From Prionace glauca (lineage: Eukaryota; Chordata; Chondrichthyes; Carcharhiniformes; Carcharhinidae): 64,000 nucleotides of DNA. The notes beneath the pieces were generated by a model that was not told where the DNA came from, did not search any database, and saw only the letters and a list, made by a program, of their open reading frames with translations. The position numbers and the translations under genes are program-made. Each line of letters begins with the position of its first letter. Within the stretch, counting starts at the first letter, position 1. Where the stretch lies: the NCBI GenBank assembly GCA_037974335.1, contig CM075760.1, forward strand, positions 42,350,103-42,414,102. The letters run 5' to 3'. This document shows, piece by piece, positions 21,375 through 32,679 of the stretch.

Positions 21375-21720
21375 TCACCCAAATCCTGAAGCTCCGCCCA
21401 CTGGTTGGCCGCGCATGCGCTCTGCTCTCCGCTGAACAAAGATGGCGGCCGCGGCACTGGGCCGGATCCCGGATAAAATCCCCGGAGCTGCAAACCCGGG
21501 ACCCGCAGGCTCTTATTCAGGCCTTGCAGCCTACAGCGGGTGTTCATGAAGCCTCCGTTCTCTCCCCACCCCGGCTCCCGGCTCCATTCCTCCCTCCGCC
21601 CCACCAACTCTCACCCGCTGAAAGAAGCATCTCCCGCACTCGCAGGGCTCCGAGCAAAGTGACACTGCGCATGTCCCGATACAGCACTGCGCCTGCGCAC
21701 TGGGCGCCTGTGGCGTGAAT
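21375..21720. promoter_or_regulatory. CpG-rich promoter with NRF1- and YY1-like sites
   Basis: The block is GC- and CpG-rich. It contains 'gcgcatgcgc' at about 21411 and 'tgcgcctgcgca' at about 21688 (NRF1-like palindromes), 'aagatggcggccgc' at about 21438 (YY1-like), plus CCAAT and GC boxes ('ctccgcccactggttgg'). No TATA is seen. It is a housekeeping-type promoter, probably for the minus-strand 11-finger gene, though no first exon was proven. Confidence 0.6.
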
Positions 21721-22560
21721 AGGGCACTTTCACACCCGCAAGGAATGATGGTTAACAGCAGTGCCATTGTAACCTTAAACAGTGAATGTAAAATAACATC
21801 GTTAGCTATTGAGATAAATTAATTGTAAAAAAACGCAAATTATTGCGAATTGATGATCTGATATTTAAATTTCTTAAAGTTTTCCTGTGGGACTACACAA
21901 TTTGGAAGCTTTTTACTGTTTCCTCTCTCTCCCCTTCCCTGATGGTGCTGACTCTGGCTGATTTCAGTCGCACAGTCACTACTTCCTCTCGCGTCCTGTC
22001 TCTTCCTGATTCTGAATATTCATGTTTTGCAGAATGATATAGCACAGATGGAAACCATTCAACTCAGTTTGCCCGCGCTGGCCTTTGGACGATTTATCCA
22101 ATAAATTCCATTGCCCTGTTGGCAAAGTCAGAACAATATATGTATGTTCTCTTGAACTGAGAGCTTATTGGAAAAGATATTCCAGGTTGATACAGCTCTC
22201 TTGTGTGGAAAGCTTGATTGTCCCGTTTATTAAGCAGATATTAAGTGCTCACTGACTTGTGCCAGTCGCTCTCCGTGATGAATGTCTGTTGGGTGTTACC
22301 TTGTAAATTTTACAGAGGCCGCAATGATGAGTTTGGTGGGATTTGGAAACTGGAAGTGCTACATGAGCAGCTTACGGGACTATTTCACCTCATTGTCCAT
22401 TTTATGTTCCAGTGAACAGGAATCGCTGTTGTCACTTGTGTTCTCTCTAAAGATGACAGTTTAAAGGAAAAACTTGCTTTTGGTGAACAAAAACTCTGAA
22501 ATAAAAATCAAACGCAGAGGAATTGTGTATAAATTAGAATTTTAAGTAGCTGACATTAAC

Positions 22561-22628
22561 TGCCCTGGTGGGTCTATTGCTTAGGATTCAGCAGATTCAC
22601 ATCCCCGGGTTCGATTCCAGCCAGGGAC
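22561..22628 (+). pseudogene. tRNA-Glu-like relic
   Basis: The sequence follows tRNA-Glu in order: 'ccctggtggg', a D-arm region ('ctattgcttaggattc'), a shortened anticodon/variable part, then 'ccgggttcgattccagccaggga' with box B and a matching acceptor end. The anticodon arm is too altered for a working tRNA. It may be a tRNA pseudogene or the head of a SINE. Confidence 0.6.
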
Positions 22629-22962
22629 AGAATTTTTGTTTCTACGTCACTTCCTGGTCAGCATCAGGTATAAGGGAGATTTACTCATTTACTTCTGAAT
22701 TGGAAATGGCACATGTCAGAAACGAAATAAAAAGGCATTGCTTGGCGACAAAGTGCGAACGATCGAGATGGCGATCTAAGGTAAAATCTGGCTGTTAATG
22801 GGGTAGACTTATTGTTTCCACTGACCCAAACACCTTCCAGATCTGGGTCCAAATCTCGGGCTCAATGACAAGAAAACCTTTAATTCTATTAACATCGAAA
22901 CGCTCCGACTTCCAGTGAGGTGGAAGCAGTTTTCACTCAGAAACCAGGAACTGAGAGATGAA

Positions 22963-25250
22963 TAAAGAACAAAGAAAAATACAGTACAGGAACTTGCCCT
23001 TCGGCCCTCCAAGCCTGCACCAACCATTTTGCCTGACTGAACTAAAACCCTCTACCCTTCCCGAGACCATATCCCTGCATTCCCATCTTATTCACGTAGT
23101 TGTCAAGATGCCCCTTAAAAGCCACTATTGTATCTGCGTCCACTGCCTCCTCCGATGGAAAGTTCCTGGCACCCACCACCCTCTGAGCAAAAAAAGGCCT
23201 TATACAAAGAACAAAGAACAACGCAGCACGGGAAACAGGTCCTTCGGCCCAACGAGCCCGCGCCGCCACATCACCCTACACCTATTCTACCCTGCATATC
23301 TCCGGATGGAACCCGACTCAGTCAGATTCAGGGAAGAAATAGTGTCAATTTGGTAAAAACCGATTAGCCTGAGAGCACATCTTTGGGGTGTGGGAGGAAA
23401 CCGGAGCGCCCGGAGGAAACCCACGCAACCACAGGGAGAATGCGCAAACTCCCACAGACACAGGCCCAAATCCATGTGTCTGCACAGCCAGCAGTGCTAG
23501 TCACTGAGCTGTTGCGGCGCCCATCTACCGGTCCAGGATCAAACACACACACCGACATGAAGTACTAGGCCACTCCTGGAACTTCCAAGAGCAGCCCACG
23601 CACGACCCGCCGTGTGAATGCCCCTCGTTTGACACGAGGTGGACCTCCACCTGTGGAATAAAGACAAAAATATGAATCTTACAGCCTGCCTTTCCGGTGT
23701 CTCCTGAGGTTTAACCCTATTTAATAGCCCCTACCATATCCCTCCATTCTCGTTTCACTCATGTGCCTATCTAACTGCATCTTAAACGAGTCCAATGTTC
23801 CTGCCTCCACCACCCTACTCGATAGCGCGTTCCAGACCCCCACAACTCTCTGCGTAAAGAACCTTCTTCTCACCTCCAAATTATACCTCTCCCCCGTCAC
23901 CCTTAAATGATGACCTCTCGTGTTCGTACCTAGTCTAGGGAGCAGTCTCTCACTATTAACTCTATCTATTCCCTTCATTATCTTATATACTTCTATCATG
24001 TCCCCTCTCAATCTCCGCCTTTCCAAGGAGAATAATCCCAGTTTCTTCAACTTTTCCTCGTACCCCAGCCCCTCCATGCCAGGCAACATCCTGGTAAACC
24101 TCCTCTGCACCCTTTCCAGAGACTCCACGTCCTTTCGGTAGTAAGGTGACCAGAACTGGACGCAGTACTCCAAATGCGGTCTAACCAACGTTCTGTACAA
24201 CTGAAGCATTAGACGGCAGCTTTTATACTCTATGCCCCTTCCTATAAAGGCCAACATCCCATAAGCCTTCCTGACAACATTCTCCACTTGTGATGCAACC
24301 TTCATGGATTTGTGAACCTGCACTCCCAGGTCCCTCTGTATGTCTATACTCCTAATCGGCCTCCCTTTAATCACATAGCTCCTCTCTGCATTATTCCGTC
24401 CAAAATGCATCACCTCGCATTTGTCAGGATTAAATGCCATCTGCCACCTATCTGCCCACTGCACCAACCTATCTATATCCTGTTGTATCACCTGACAATC
24501 CAGTTCCGTACCCGCCAACCCTGCCATCTTGGTGTCATCAGCAAACTTGCTGATCACACCACCTACGCCCTCTTCCAAATCATTTATGTTGACTACAAAG
24601 AGGAGAGGTCCCAGTACTGAGCCCTGCGGCACACCACTGGTCACTGGCCTCCAGCCCGACAAGGTCCCCTCCACAGCTACCCTCTGTCTCCTATTTCCCA
24701 GCCAGTTCTCAATCTACCTGGCCTCGTATCCCATGCGCCTTAACCTTTTCTACCAGCCTCCTTTAAACCTTGCCTCGCACTTTAAACCTATGTCCCCCAG
24801 TAATTGGCTTTTCCAACCTGGGAAAAAAGCTTCTGACTATCCACTCTGTTCTTACCCTTCATAATCTTGTAGACTTCTATCAGGTCGCCCCTCAACCTCC
24901 GTCTGTCCGGTGAGAACAAACCAAATTTCTCCAACGTCTCATAGGTAATGCCTTCCATACCAGGCAACATGCTGGTTAATCTTTTCTGTATCCTCTCCAA
25001 AGTCTCTACATCCTTCTGGTAGTGTGACGACCAGAATTGAACATTATATTCCAAGCGCGGCTGAACTGAGGTAGTATAAATCTGCAACATAGCTTGTCAA
25101 TTTTTAAAATCAATGCTCTGGTCGGTGAAGGCAAGCATGCTGTTTGTCTTCTTGACTACTTTCTCCACCTGCGTTGTCACCTTCAGTGATCTTGGTTCAT
25201 GTAAACCCAGGTCCCTCTGCCTATCAATACTCTTTATGGTTCTGCCATTC
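22963..25250 (-). mobile_element. CR1-like LINE (family B), split by family A
   Basis: The 3' end lies at 22963-23205 (minus frame AQRVVGARNFPSEEAVDADT, NYVNKMGMQGYG and tail). The upstream portion resumes at about 24750 and runs to 25250, with minus frame YTTSVQPRLEYNVQFWS, LTSMLPGMEGITYETLEKFG, GDLIEVYKIMKGKNRVDSQ. The coding order is continuous across the gap, which is filled by the family A LINE. Confidence 0.82.
23205..24740 (-). mobile_element. CR1-like LINE (family A), open C-terminal half of ORF2
   Basis: A 317-codon open frame (23721-24674) covers the RT palm and thumb: RPVTSGVPQGSVLGPLLF, NDLEEGVGG, KFADDTKMAGL (YADD-like catalytic Asp pair), IQRDLGVQVHKSMKVASQV, LYRTLVRPHLEYCVQFWSP and a C-terminal FFTQRVVGVWNALSS. 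The 3' region includes an embedded SINE block and ends 'gaacaaagaacaacgcagca' (complement of the tail). The 5' part, including any endonuclease domain, is missing. This is one of the better preserved LINE frames here. Confidence 0.92.
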
Positions 25251-25784
25251 ACCGAGCACCATGGGATTTACTGTAATGGCGACACTACCGGAGAATGGAG
25301 AACTAGAGTTCTCCCAGAAAAGCAGCAAAGTGTAAAAATAATAGCACCCAACGTGGGGCTGGAACCCGCAGTCCATTGATGCTGGTAAGTTAATGTTGTT
25401 CAGGTTTACCACAAAATGGTTTATCACAGATTGATACGAACACCGTTCTTTGAATGCAATGAGATGCAACAAAACTGAATGCAATAGAATGGTCCTTATG
25501 ATGCCTCAGCTTCAGGTACTCAGGTTAAATTTCTCGAATAACTGTCTGCACCCTATCACTGCCTTTCACTATGTGTGTTTATTCTCAGCCTGTTGCCCAT
25601 GTGACATTTCCAGTTCAGAAGCAAAACTACAAATCTCACTCCACTGATTCTGACAGAGATGCTTTCGACCAGGAAGTAATTCAGGATTGCTTATCAAAAA
25701 CATTAATTTTTAACATATCGAAACCAGCCTGTGAACCTGCAAGGGCCGAACACGAATCACAATAGCAGCAAGGTGGTAGGGCGT

Positions 25785-27230
25785 TTTGGAAAGTTACAGA
25801 ACATCGAAATCTAGGGGTACATGGTCAGAGCTCATTGAAACCGGAGTCACAGGTGGACATGATGGTGAAGAAGGCATCCGACATGCTTAGTTTCATTGGT
25901 CAGAACACTGAATACAGGAGTTGTACAAGACACTGACATACTGTGTATAGTTCTGGTCACCCTATTGTAGAACGGATATTATTAAACTAGAAAGAGTGCA
26001 GAACGGTGACGGTGCAGAGGGACCTCGGGGTCCTTGTGCATGAGTCGCAAAAACCCAGCTTGCAGGTGCAGCAGGTGGTCAGGAAGGCGAATGGGATGCT
26101 GGCCTTCATAGCGAGGGGGATTGAATATAAAAGTAGGGAGGTCTTGCTACAGCTGTATAGGGCATTGGTGAGGCCGCAGCTGGAGTACTGTGTGCAGTTT
26201 TGGGCGCCGCACCTGCGCAAGGATATTTTGGCCCTGGAGGGAGTGCAGAGGAGGTTTACAAGGCTGATACCGGAGTTGAGGGGATTGAGCTATGAGGAGA
26301 GGCTGAATAAACTAGGCTTGTACTCGTTAGAGTTTAGAAGAATGAGGGGAGATCTCATTGAGACATATAAGATGATGAATGGGATGGATAGGATAGAGGT
26401 GGAGAGACTCTTCCCGCTCAAAAAAGACAGTAGGACTAGGGGGCACAGTCTCAAGATAAAGGGGGGGGGGGCGGTTTAGAACAGAGTTGAGGAGGAACTT
26501 CTTCACTCAAAGGGTGGTGAATCTCTGGAATTCTCTGCCCGTTGAAGTGGTGGAGGCTGCCTCGCTAAATATTTTTAAGAAACGGGTTGATGGGTTTTTG
26601 ATAAGAGAGGGGATTAAGGGTTATGGGGAGAGGGCGGGAAGTTGGAGCTGAGTCACGACAGATCAGCCATGATCTTATTGAATGGCGGGGCAGGCTCGAA
26701 GGGCCAGATGGCCTACTCCTGCTCCTATTTTTTATGTTCCTATGTTCTAAAAGATTTATTAGGATGCTCCCGGGACATGATGGTTTGAGTTATAAGGAGT
26801 GGTTGAATAGACTGGGGCTTTTTCTTTCTGGAGATAAGAGGCTGAGGGGTTATGTTATCGAGGTCGATAAAATAATGTGAGGTATAGACCAGGTAGATAG
26901 TCAATATCTTTTCCCAACTGTAGGAGAGTCTAATACTAGAGGGCATCAGTTTAAGGAGAGAGGAGTGATATAAATGGGTCCAGATGGACTTTTTTTCACA
27001 CAAAGGGTCGTGAGTTTCTGGAACAAGCTGCCAGAGGTAGTAGTAGAGGGGGGTATGATTTTGTTTTTAAAAAGCGCTTAGACAAGTACAAGAGTAAGAT
27101 GGCTATCGAGGAATGTGGGCCAAATGCGGGCAATTGGGAGTAGCTTACAAGTTTAAAAAGGGCGGCATGGACAAGTTGGGCCGACAGACCTGCTTCCATA
27201 CTGTAAACCTTTGTGACTTTATGACTCTAC
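25785..27230 (+). mobile_element. CR1-like LINE (family C), split by a CR1
   Basis: The left part (25785-26002) matches the start of the 955-1595 element, ending 'aactagaaagagtgcagaa'. The right part (26751-27230) resumes at 'aaaagatttattaggatgct' and runs to the 'gacagacctgcttccatactgtaaac' tail. In the 955-1595 copy these sequences are contiguous, which proves the interruption. Frames are broken. Confidence 0.88.
26003..26750 (+). mobile_element. CR1 LINE copy inside family C LINE
   Basis: The open frame 26006-26479 begins VQRDLGVLVHESQKPSLQVQ and covers the same C-terminal ORF2 part as the copy at 14373-15230. It ends prematurely at a poly-G run (at least ten G near 26460) that shifts the frame relative to the 14373 copy. 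Tail units near 26735-26750 read 'ttatgttcctatgttct'. Confidence 0.9.
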
Positions 27231-27555
27231 CTTCCTGATTCCCCCAGATACTGATTACAGATGAGTCAGCCTCCGGTTTAAGTAGATGAATGAGATATCA
27301 TTATGATGTGTTGTAAAATGCGATTGGCAGAACAACTTGTCAGGAATTATTATTGATATATGTTAACTGAACGTAATTGATGTTTAAACTAATATGAGGC
27401 CGAAATGATCGGTACGAAAATCTATAATTGACCTGTTATTGGTGGCACATGTTCGATGCATCGGAAAGGTTCTGCCGCTTTGTTCCAGAGCCACGTAACC
27501 TTTTTGGTCATCTTCAAGCAGCTGCTTTTTGTGTTTTAGTTTCAAATAAATGTTT

Positions 27556-27865
27556 CGTCCTTACACAGAGATATCTGCCTCGTGCGTTTTGTCTGTTGTT
27601 AAAGACAGTATTGGTCATCTCAAATTATCCCAAAACTCTCGTCATAATTTGAAAATTTATAATCTAGAATGTGCTTATGCGAAATACACCCCAGTCTCTT
27701 GGTTTCACCTCATGATTTGCGCCTCTGCTCTGTATACGTTCTCTATCTAGTTGTGGCATGCCTGCCTTGTAAGTATTTCATCGGACGAAATATAGAGAGA
27801 TTCACCCTGTTAATCCATGCTGAAGCGGCTCTGATAGTGTATTTAAGGGGCAGTGTAAAGGAAAC
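27556..27865 (+). pseudogene. Possible decayed TCR V segment
   Basis: The frames contain fragments in V-domain order: LECAYAKYTPVSWF (first Cys, CDR1, Trp), then ERFTLLIHAEAALIVYL, which resembles a framework-3 end lacking its Cys. A frame change separates them, and I find no convincing recombination signal. It lies just upstream of the clear V array, which adds some weight. Confidence 0.35.
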
Positions 27866-27899
27866 TATCTTCTGCCACACACTGCCCTGCATCGGCCTC

Positions 27900-29300
27900 T
27901 GATGAAGCAGAGCCTTTGCTTTTTAGAATTAGCTGAAACTCGGTCAGCAACAGACCGGTTTATGAGTGAAATCGCCGAGGTTCTCCTCATTCTTCATTCA
28001 TTCAGTCCCTGGGTTCCATCATAAAAAAGGCGGAGATGAAGGTGTCTTTACACAGATTGGCCACTGGGTGGCGGAGCGACTCTTCCATTGAACGGCCTTG
28101 AGTTCAACCGCATCCCACACATGACTGGGAGGACATGCCTGTCTGGGAAAGGGGGAAACCGTATAATAGGGAAAATGGAGCGGAGTTGGTGAGAATTGGA
28201 AAACGGAATTAAGCCAAACCAGAGATGGTTAAATTTTCATTCAGTATTTATTTTAAAAAAATCAGAGAATATTTTATTGCGACATTATTTTTTAATTATT
28301 TTTTAATTATTTTTTAAAGTTCATCGATTGAACTTCACATTGAGAACAGAACACATGCACATGGAATCCGTCAATATTTGTACATCTGTTACATACATCA
28401 GAAACTGAAAACAGGATCTTAAAGAAAGAGTTATTAAGAATGAGGAATGAGAAACGTTTCTTATTTATACATGATATTGAAACTGTGGGGAAACTATTAA
28501 CCATAATTACATTATAACAAAAAATGCCTCCTACATTTCACACTGAAAACTGAAATAACATCTAATGTTGCTTCAGTTACAGATTCAGAATGATAAACTG
28601 AGAGAAATTTACTGATAAAGCCACCAAGAGGAAATATTATATACGAGCCATACAAATCAGCTGAAGGAAATCTGCAGCGTCCAAAATTCAACCCATTACT
28701 TGATCTGTAAAAGAAAGATATAATAATGAAGCAGATGTTTATGATGCGGAACAGTAATGTTGGAGTTTTTAATCAGTGAAACATTGAGAGATTTTACTAT
28801 TAACAAAGTATTTTTAAGGGGATTTTTTGAAATGACATTCTCAGACAAGTTAGATTTTCTAAACTCTGCATTTTTATGGCACTTCGAAAAGAACGGCAGG
28901 ACGATAGAGACAGAGACCAGAAGAAAGAAGGTGGAACCCTGAAGATGTCAGAAAGAGAAAGAGGAACAGTGAGACGAAATAATTATTTCTGACTCTCATT
29001 TATTGGTGCGCCACTTCGATCGGTACTGACAGAACTTCCAGGCATACCCCTGAAAAACGGCCTCAGTTTCTGAGTAACTGAAGCCAGTTTCTGATCTGGG
29101 TAACATTGTATATTAGATTGGAAGAATCAACACATCGAGAATAACCTGTATTTTCTGTCGAACTCGAAAGAATTACCATGTAGTCTCCTTATTCCTCACT
29201 GATAATAATGTTCTAGCTGTGTGTTGAGTCTCTGTACAGTCAGTGTGTTATTTAGGAGTTCTGTTTAATTTCTGACTTTTGGAACAGTTTGTACTCGTGT
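27900..29300. other. No gene recognised; AT-rich tandem
   Basis: Apart from a short run of 'attttttta' units at about 28283-28315, I see nothing I can name. Open frames here are short and lack motifs. Confidence 0.4.
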
Positions 29301-29333
29301 TACAAGAACCAATAGTTATGATTCGTTGTCCAG

Positions 29334-29564
29334 GCTCCTTCTGAATTAACAATTCAAGAAGGACAGAGCACAATACCGGACTGTGGTTAGTCAACAACCT
29401 ACCGTGAACCAACTCTGTTCTGGTATATCCAGGTCCATTATACTCAATAAGAATGCAGTGCGGATATTTATCCCAAGATTTGCCGGACTTTCTACTGTTT
29501 GTACAAAGGAAACAAAACTGCTCTTTTAAATAATCCGGGGCTCTTCTCTCTGTGTATTTCTGGG
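29334..29564 (+). pseudogene. TCR V pseudogene
   Basis: After an acceptor ('cgttgtccag') the exon reads APSELTIQEGQSTIPDCG, a stop, then STTYREPTLFWYIQVHYTQ and another stop, which is a clear FR1-CDR1-FR2 run. A frame change follows, and the 3' end reads LLSVYFWATAVE, where the second conserved Cys is Trp. A nonamer acaaaaccc sits at the expected place (29595-29603). It is clearly nonfunctional. It forms the outer edge of the inverted duplication. Confidence 0.7.
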
Positions 29565-29603
29565 CTACTGCTGTCGAGGTTGAGCCGTTCCCGGACAAAA
29601 CCC
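29565..29603 (+). other. Decayed 23-spacer recombination signal
   Basis: Nonamer acaaaaccc (29595-29603) is good. The heptamer position (29565-29571) reads ctactgc, poor against CACAGTG. It belongs to the V pseudogene just upstream. Confidence 0.5.
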
Positions 29604-29994
29604 TAGACTGGGAGTTCCAGCAAGCTGCCACCAGAGGGAGCTCTCACACCGATGAACAGATTCACCTTTGAGAGAATTCCATGCGCCTTCCTAAAACATC
29701 AGTGCAAAATACAACCTCAACAAGAGGAAAGGGACATTTGATGAATTATATTACTTAATTTCAACGCAGTTGAGCTCGCTGATCTTCTTAAATTTTTATG
29801 TTCTCTTTTGTTTAGCAATTGTCTTTTGATCCAGTTTCCGTGCCTGTCAAGTATTCAGCAACTCAATCCCCATCAGGTTCTGAAGTTTTTTTATCACGGC
29901 CTGTTCTCTGGGTTTATTTGATCCGAGAGTTTTCCTGCTTCAGAGAAAGTGCATACACAACAATTTCACACGGAAGTGACTGTGAACTTTAAAA

Positions 29995-30460
29995 TATGAT
30001 GTGAAGAAACAGATCATATACAGACACAAATTCAATTTACAAGATAATAGTTTGAATGCGACTTCACATGTAATCAAGTCTTAAAGGTACAGGCAGTGGG
30101 AGTGGAGAGAGGGCCAAACGCAAGTTAAAGAGGTGTGTATTGTCTCCAGACAGGATAGTTAGTGAGATTTTGCAAGCCCAGGCAAGTCGTGGGAGTTACA
30201 GATAGTATGACATGGACCAAGATCCCGGTTGAGTCCTCATGTGTGCGGAATTTGGCTATCAGTTTCTGCTCAGCGATTCTATGTTGTCGTGTGTCGTGGA
30301 GGCCACCTTGGAGAACGCTTACCAGAAATCAGGGGCTGAATGCCCGTGACTGCTGAAGTGTTCACCAACAGGAAGGGAACACTCTTACCTGGTGCTTATC
30401 GAGCGGTGTTCATTCGTTGTCGTAGCGTCTGCATGGCCTCCCCACTGGTGTTGAGATACT
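29995..30460 (-). mobile_element. Penelope-like element fragment, 3' end
   Basis: The complement carries the PLE terminal coding region, related to the palindrome at 10391-11274, and also reaches further into the region corresponding to the GIY-YIG endonuclease. Shared phrases include 'gtgtattgtctccagacag' and 'tgtgtgcggaatttggctat'. It interrupts the left duplication arm; the right arm lacks it, so it arrived after the duplication or was lost there. Confidence 0.75.
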
Positions 30461-30865
30461 TCTTACTACCTTTAAAATAGACACTGAGAATAGAATTCCC
30501 CCAATAAACTTCAGAATGTTTCTTTAATGCTGGAACGTTTGTGTTGCTATGAGTAACCCAGAATTTGCAGCTGCTAATTTACAGAGAAGGGTTTCATTCC
30601 AGCAACCCCATCTGGAAAAGTGCACCCGTTTCCCTATCGAGATGCAGAAAGCAGCCCAGCTCGAGTTGTTTTCTTTCAATATCAGCCAGCTCACTACTGA
30701 GAGATCTTACAGACTCATAGAGACATAATGACTGACGTATCAGGAAACTTGTGTTGATCCCAGGTTAATGAGACCTCTTGTGTGGCTGACAGTAACATTG
30801 CTATTGTATCTGCCCCCGATTTTGTGCAACCCGCAGAAAATAGGGTTTCAACTATATTTAAATAC

Positions 30866-30904
30866 AGTCTTTGTACAACAGTCAGACTGCTTTCCATCAC
30901 TGTG
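30866..30904 (-). other. 23-spacer recombination signal, intact
   Basis: Reading the minus strand: heptamer CACAGTG (30898-30904), 23-bp spacer, nonamer ACAAAGACT (30866-30874). It is well preserved although the V segment it serves is broken. Confidence 0.85.
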
Positions 30905-31179
30905 AGTCCCAGCGGTAGCGCAGCGTCAATCAGCGACATATCCGTCAAATTGATGAATTTACTCGGTGCCTGAAACTCTCCAAAGAAACGGATATATCTT
31001 CACCAAATATCGAGTTTTTCTTCAATATAAACAGGGGCTTTGTATCTGGATGTTGCCGGTACCAGTATAAATTGTACTTGCTTATTGTTACATTATAAAT
31101 ACAAATAAAGTCACTGTTTCTCCTTCGACCTCTATTTCTGAGGATAGCGACTGAGTGATAGAATCGCCATGGCTCAGAC
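30905..31179 (-). pseudogene. TCR V pseudogene with intact recombination signal
   Basis: An acceptor ('ttttttccag') precedes GLSHGDSITQSLSSEIEVEGETVTL. A frame change then gives NLYWYRQHPDTKPLFILKKNS, and FR3 is damaged (stops, no clear second Cys). Its inverted partner is the V relic at 43974-44289, which begins almost identically (GLSDLSHGDSVTLS). Both copies are broken in different ways, so both decayed after duplication or from an already weak ancestor. Confidence 0.8.
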
Positions 31180-31823
31180 CTGGAAAAAAAGTGTCCGAAC
31201 GGAAATAGATCAGACAGACTGAATATTTAGTTCAGTTTTAAACCATGTTTATATAATGAAAGTCAATATGAAATGTGTTTGATTCACAGTTTCCCGTTGG
31301 GAATAGTCCCCAAACAACCCAAATGCCGCTTTGTCACTCTGCATAAGGGGGAGTTGGATATTTGAAGACAAAATTTCCAAACTTCATCCTGTATATTTTG
31401 CTGCCTGCCGTGTCTCGGGAGGTTCTCACTGCATTTCCCTGTGTCCGGGGTGGTTCTGTGGGGTTAGTAGTTGGTGAGCTGGCTGCCAGTGAATGGATTC
31501 ACCCTGAGCTGGGTTCAGTCAATGTTCTGATCGGGTGAAACAGTTTCCTAGGTAGACACGTGGGACGAGATTTGTCACCGGAAACATGGGGTTACTGATG
31601 GGGTTTATTTATTCCGGCTTCAGTTCTCTATGTCAGATTCCAGTAGAATCGATATCCATGAGCGAGTCTCAGCTTCTTTCATCAGGTCGACAGAGGGACG
31701 CCTCAGTTATAATTGGAGCGCGTTTGTGAATCCTTATTAATTCTTGTGATTAGATCCATATTCTAATTCTACACTGAACTCCCTGGACAATTGTTTCAAC
31801 AGAAGTTTAATGAGATCTGTAAA

Positions 31824-32156
31824 ATGCTCCGAATTTACAGATTCTCTTTGCTGTTTTTCACTCTGACCTGCACTGGGGTGACTGGAGCAGATGAGGTGAC
31901 GCAGTTCCCTCGGCGGAAGGTTGTGAATGAAGGGGGAACCGTATCCATGAACTGTACCACGACCACTGCTTTTAGAATCTTGCATTGGTACAGACAGTCC
32001 CCGAATCAGCCACCGCTGTATCTGGTGATGGCCAGAAAAGAATCCGATGAAAGCCAGAGGATCACTGCCTCAATCGGCGGAGGCAACAAATTCAGCGCCC
32101 TGACTGTGAGAGATGCCGGAGTTACAGACACCGCCACCTATCTCTGTGCCGTGAGG
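31824..32156 (+). CDS. TCR V segment (TRA/TRD-like), leader fused to V exon
   Basis: One open exon of 111 codons encodes a hydrophobic leader (residues 1-21, MLRIYRFSLLFFTLTCTGVT) and a V domain with no intron between them. Conserved residues are Cys44 (SMNC), Trp55 (HWYRQ), and Cys108 in TATYLCAVR. The framework ending VTDTATYLCAV resembles alpha/delta V domains. A perfect 23-spacer signal follows directly. Most TCR V genes split the leader by an intron, so this is unusual; the inverted partner at 42997-43329 shares it. It encodes the antigen-binding domain of a receptor chain on T cells after joining to a J segment not present here. TRA versus TRD cannot be decided. Confidence 0.88.
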
Positions 32157-32195
32157 CACAGTGTGACAAACACAGGGTGGTCCCATACAAAAACC
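32157..32195 (+). other. 23-spacer recombination signal, canonical
   Basis: Heptamer CACAGTG (32157-32163), 23-bp spacer, nonamer ACAAAAACC (32187-32195). Both elements match consensus fully. It directs RAG cutting right after the CAVR codons. Confidence 0.95.
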
Positions 32196-32679
32196 TGCAC
32201 CGACTGCGAGAGACATCCTGGAGTATCGGTAGAGTGGCGGAATTATAATAAAAAGCCAATTAACAAACGAAATGAACGCAACGCAAAATAAAATATAGAA
32301 TCTACTGATTAACATTCCGTCAGAAATGAAGGTAGATGAAAACAGAGATGGAGAAGAGAGAAGGGACACGGAAGCCGGAATGAGTGAGCAGCAATTGGAA
32401 TTAGAAAAGTTGAATCTTCATTGAGAAGTGGACAGAAAATGAGGAAATTATTGAAAAAGAAGTGGAAGACATTGAAAAAGAAAGCACTTAGCGTGATAGA
32501 TTAAAGGTCAGATAAATAAAGAGAGACTTTAACAAAGTAGATTGGGATTTTTGTTTAACATTACTAATATTTACTTGTTATTTAAATAGTTCAATTTTCT
32601 GAAACGTCTCACCGAAAGAGCAACCATTGGAAATCGCTCTATTGGTAAATTTGGGCTTTGCTCATGATCCCGCCGAAGG

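Noticed and set aside
29248-29631. Minus-strand frame of 127 codons
   Set aside because: It is antisense to the V pseudogene at 29334-29564; the plus strand explains the sequence.
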